A stretch of DNA of 64,000 bases from the NCBI GenBank assembly GCA_030998015.1, contig JARWMV010000238.1, forward strand, positions 992,001 to 1,056,000. Direction: 5' to 3'. This document shows positions 62,878 to 64,000 of this stretch, piece after piece. Source of the DNA: Ceratorhiza oryzae-sativae (Eukaryota; Basidiomycota; Agaricomycetes; Cantharellales; Ceratobasidiaceae). Every line of letters begins with the position of its first letter. Positions within the stretch are counted from its first letter, which is position 1. The notes beneath the pieces are model-generated. The model did not search any database. It saw nothing but the letters and a program-made list of their open reading frames with translations, and was not told where the DNA came from. The position numbers and the translations under genes are program-made.

Positions 62878-64000
62878 GCACACAGCTATCAGGATGCTGT
62901 CAGACCATTCCAGCTCTCCTGCAACAACCCTAAAGTCCATGAGAAAGTTGCTGGCAGAGCCTGTTTGTTGCAGCTCATTGATTCAGCACTCAGCAACCTG
63001 CTGCAGGATCAGACCAATAGGCAAGGAATCTGGTTTCAAATGATTCCCAACTGTCAATAAGTGTATCCTGGTCTCCCCCAAGTGGTTTATTGAGGTAGTA
63101 TTGGCCCCATTGTTTGGGGATGCTCTCCTTCAGGTTCAGCACATACATGATCCTGGAATCATCTGTCGGAAAGCTGGAGAGGTTGGCAAGAAATATGTTT
63201 TGCAGTCAAGGATGAATGACTTTGCTTTGTTCCCCTTCTTGCTACTGCACTTCACTGGAGCAGGAATCTTTGACTTTGGTGAAGGGGAGCTGGGGTTTGT
63301 GTTGCTGAATGCACTGCTTGCTGCAGAGGACATGTGAGGGCATGGGTAACAATATTGGCAATGTTATTCATGGTGCACACTTCCTCTGGCTCTTTTGTCT
63401 CTTGCTCAGGGGTAGGAGTGCAATGGAGGCCATCAGCACTGAGTGGGATGGGTTGTGGGGGCGCACTGGAGTGCAAGGGAGGGGGAGAAACTGCTGGCCA
63501 CTCTGCTGGCTGCATTTCTGGTGCTGTGGTGTTGCAAGGGATTTCTGTGATCACTGGGGTGGCGCAGAAGGTCACTTTGCTAGGGTGAGAGGGTGTGGAT
63601 GTTCATTCCTATGGGGTAAAACTCCAGCATGCTTTGCTCTGCTGGACTCCTAGGCGCATGTACACATTGTTTGTTATCCTCCTCTGTGCTGGTTCCATTG
63701 TGGGCTGCCTGAGTGAGCCTGAGGGATCTTCTGACCCACATCTGGTTGGGATGGCATGGTCTCTGTATGCTGATCCACTGACCAGTGATGGTTTGGGGGT
63801 GCTCTCTCTTGCTAGGGTGCTTGAGCAGACTGGGGCACTTTGTTCTAGCTCCTTCACAAGCCTACTGATGTCTTGATGCATTTCTGTGAGAGCAGACATG
63901 ATCCTTGCCTCTGATGTGTGAATCTTGCTGTTGAGATTGTTGTGTATTGTTTCTAGCATTCCATGGAGCGCTGGGGCTTCAGATCTGTTGCTCCTGGTGC
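62878..64000 (-). pseudogene. Gag of H-family copy I (runs off window)
   Basis: Minus-strand frames 63959-63609 (METIHNNL-like start, TSEARIMSALTEMHQDIS), 63575-63252 (EQETKEPEEVCTMNNIANIV, PLQQAVHSATQT) and 63333-63136 (SKIPAPVKCSSKKGNKAKSF), then INELQQTGSASNFLMDFRVV near 62950. Same order as H Gag at 54300-55450. Beginning lies outside the window. Confidence 0.85.

Noticed and set aside
1..64000. tRNA or rRNA genes
   Set aside because: No cloverleaf-type A/B box pair or rRNA-like stretch noticed; only tRNA-complementary primer sites.

Overview
The window is a repeat-rich stretch of a fungal genome, most likely an Agaricomycete (mushroom-forming basidiomycete). This rests on chromodomain Ty3/Gypsy elements, 45-65 nt introns with GTAAGT-type donors, a fungal Copia gag and a pogo transposon; it is inference, as no species marker is present. 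I see no rRNA, tRNA, CRISPR array or prokaryotic gene. Almost every base belongs to a mobile element, mostly nested and mostly decayed by C-to-T change at CpG.

Layout. 1-202 plus 13267-14425: an unrecognised intron-containing host-like pseudogene (HG1) split by Gypsy element A (203-13261, TSD CTCAG). The 3' LTR of A is itself split by element B (577-7373), a CpG-rich Gypsy element with LTRs of only 103 bp. 14820-15332: a possible two-exon plus-strand gene. 15421-21490: element C, a chromodomain Gypsy element with an extra ORF3 after integrase. 22185-37965: element D, a 15.8-kb Gypsy element with 1.3-kb LTRs, extra ORFs on both sides of gag-pol, a collagen-like Gag segment, and three downstream genes that seem to have their own TATA boxes; one has two introns and one is split by a 674-bp foldback MITE. 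A foreign 680-bp solo LTR (family G) sits in D pol. 37966-40020: 3' end of a plus-strand family-A element. 40021-43126: truncated and solo D-family LTRs around a Copia gag relic. 43278-45511: a dead pogo transposon inserted in the Copia LTR. About 45627-53050: element E, a sister of C with the same ORF3, cut by a 200-bp hAT-type MITE and a D-family LTR. 53576-60668: element H (plus strand), with an H solo LTR in its reverse transcriptase. 61014-61208: a 22-bp minisatellite. 61283-64000: an internally deleted H-family copy (I), minus strand, split by another D-family LTR and running off the window.

Best candidates for something new: (1) element D as a giant LTR retroelement with a cassette of accessory genes; (2) Tf1-like self-priming predicted in A and H, where the transcript start and the primer-binding site still pair apart from one CA/TG site that points to a lost CpG; (3) ORF3 shared by C and E; (4) a collagen-like and a Tudor/SH3-like segment in two Gag proteins. 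LTR pairs also give a clear reading of CpG decay: every difference I found over the compared part of the two A LTRs is a CpG-derived site. I read all positions and splice sites by eye; homology statements come from motifs, not database searches.
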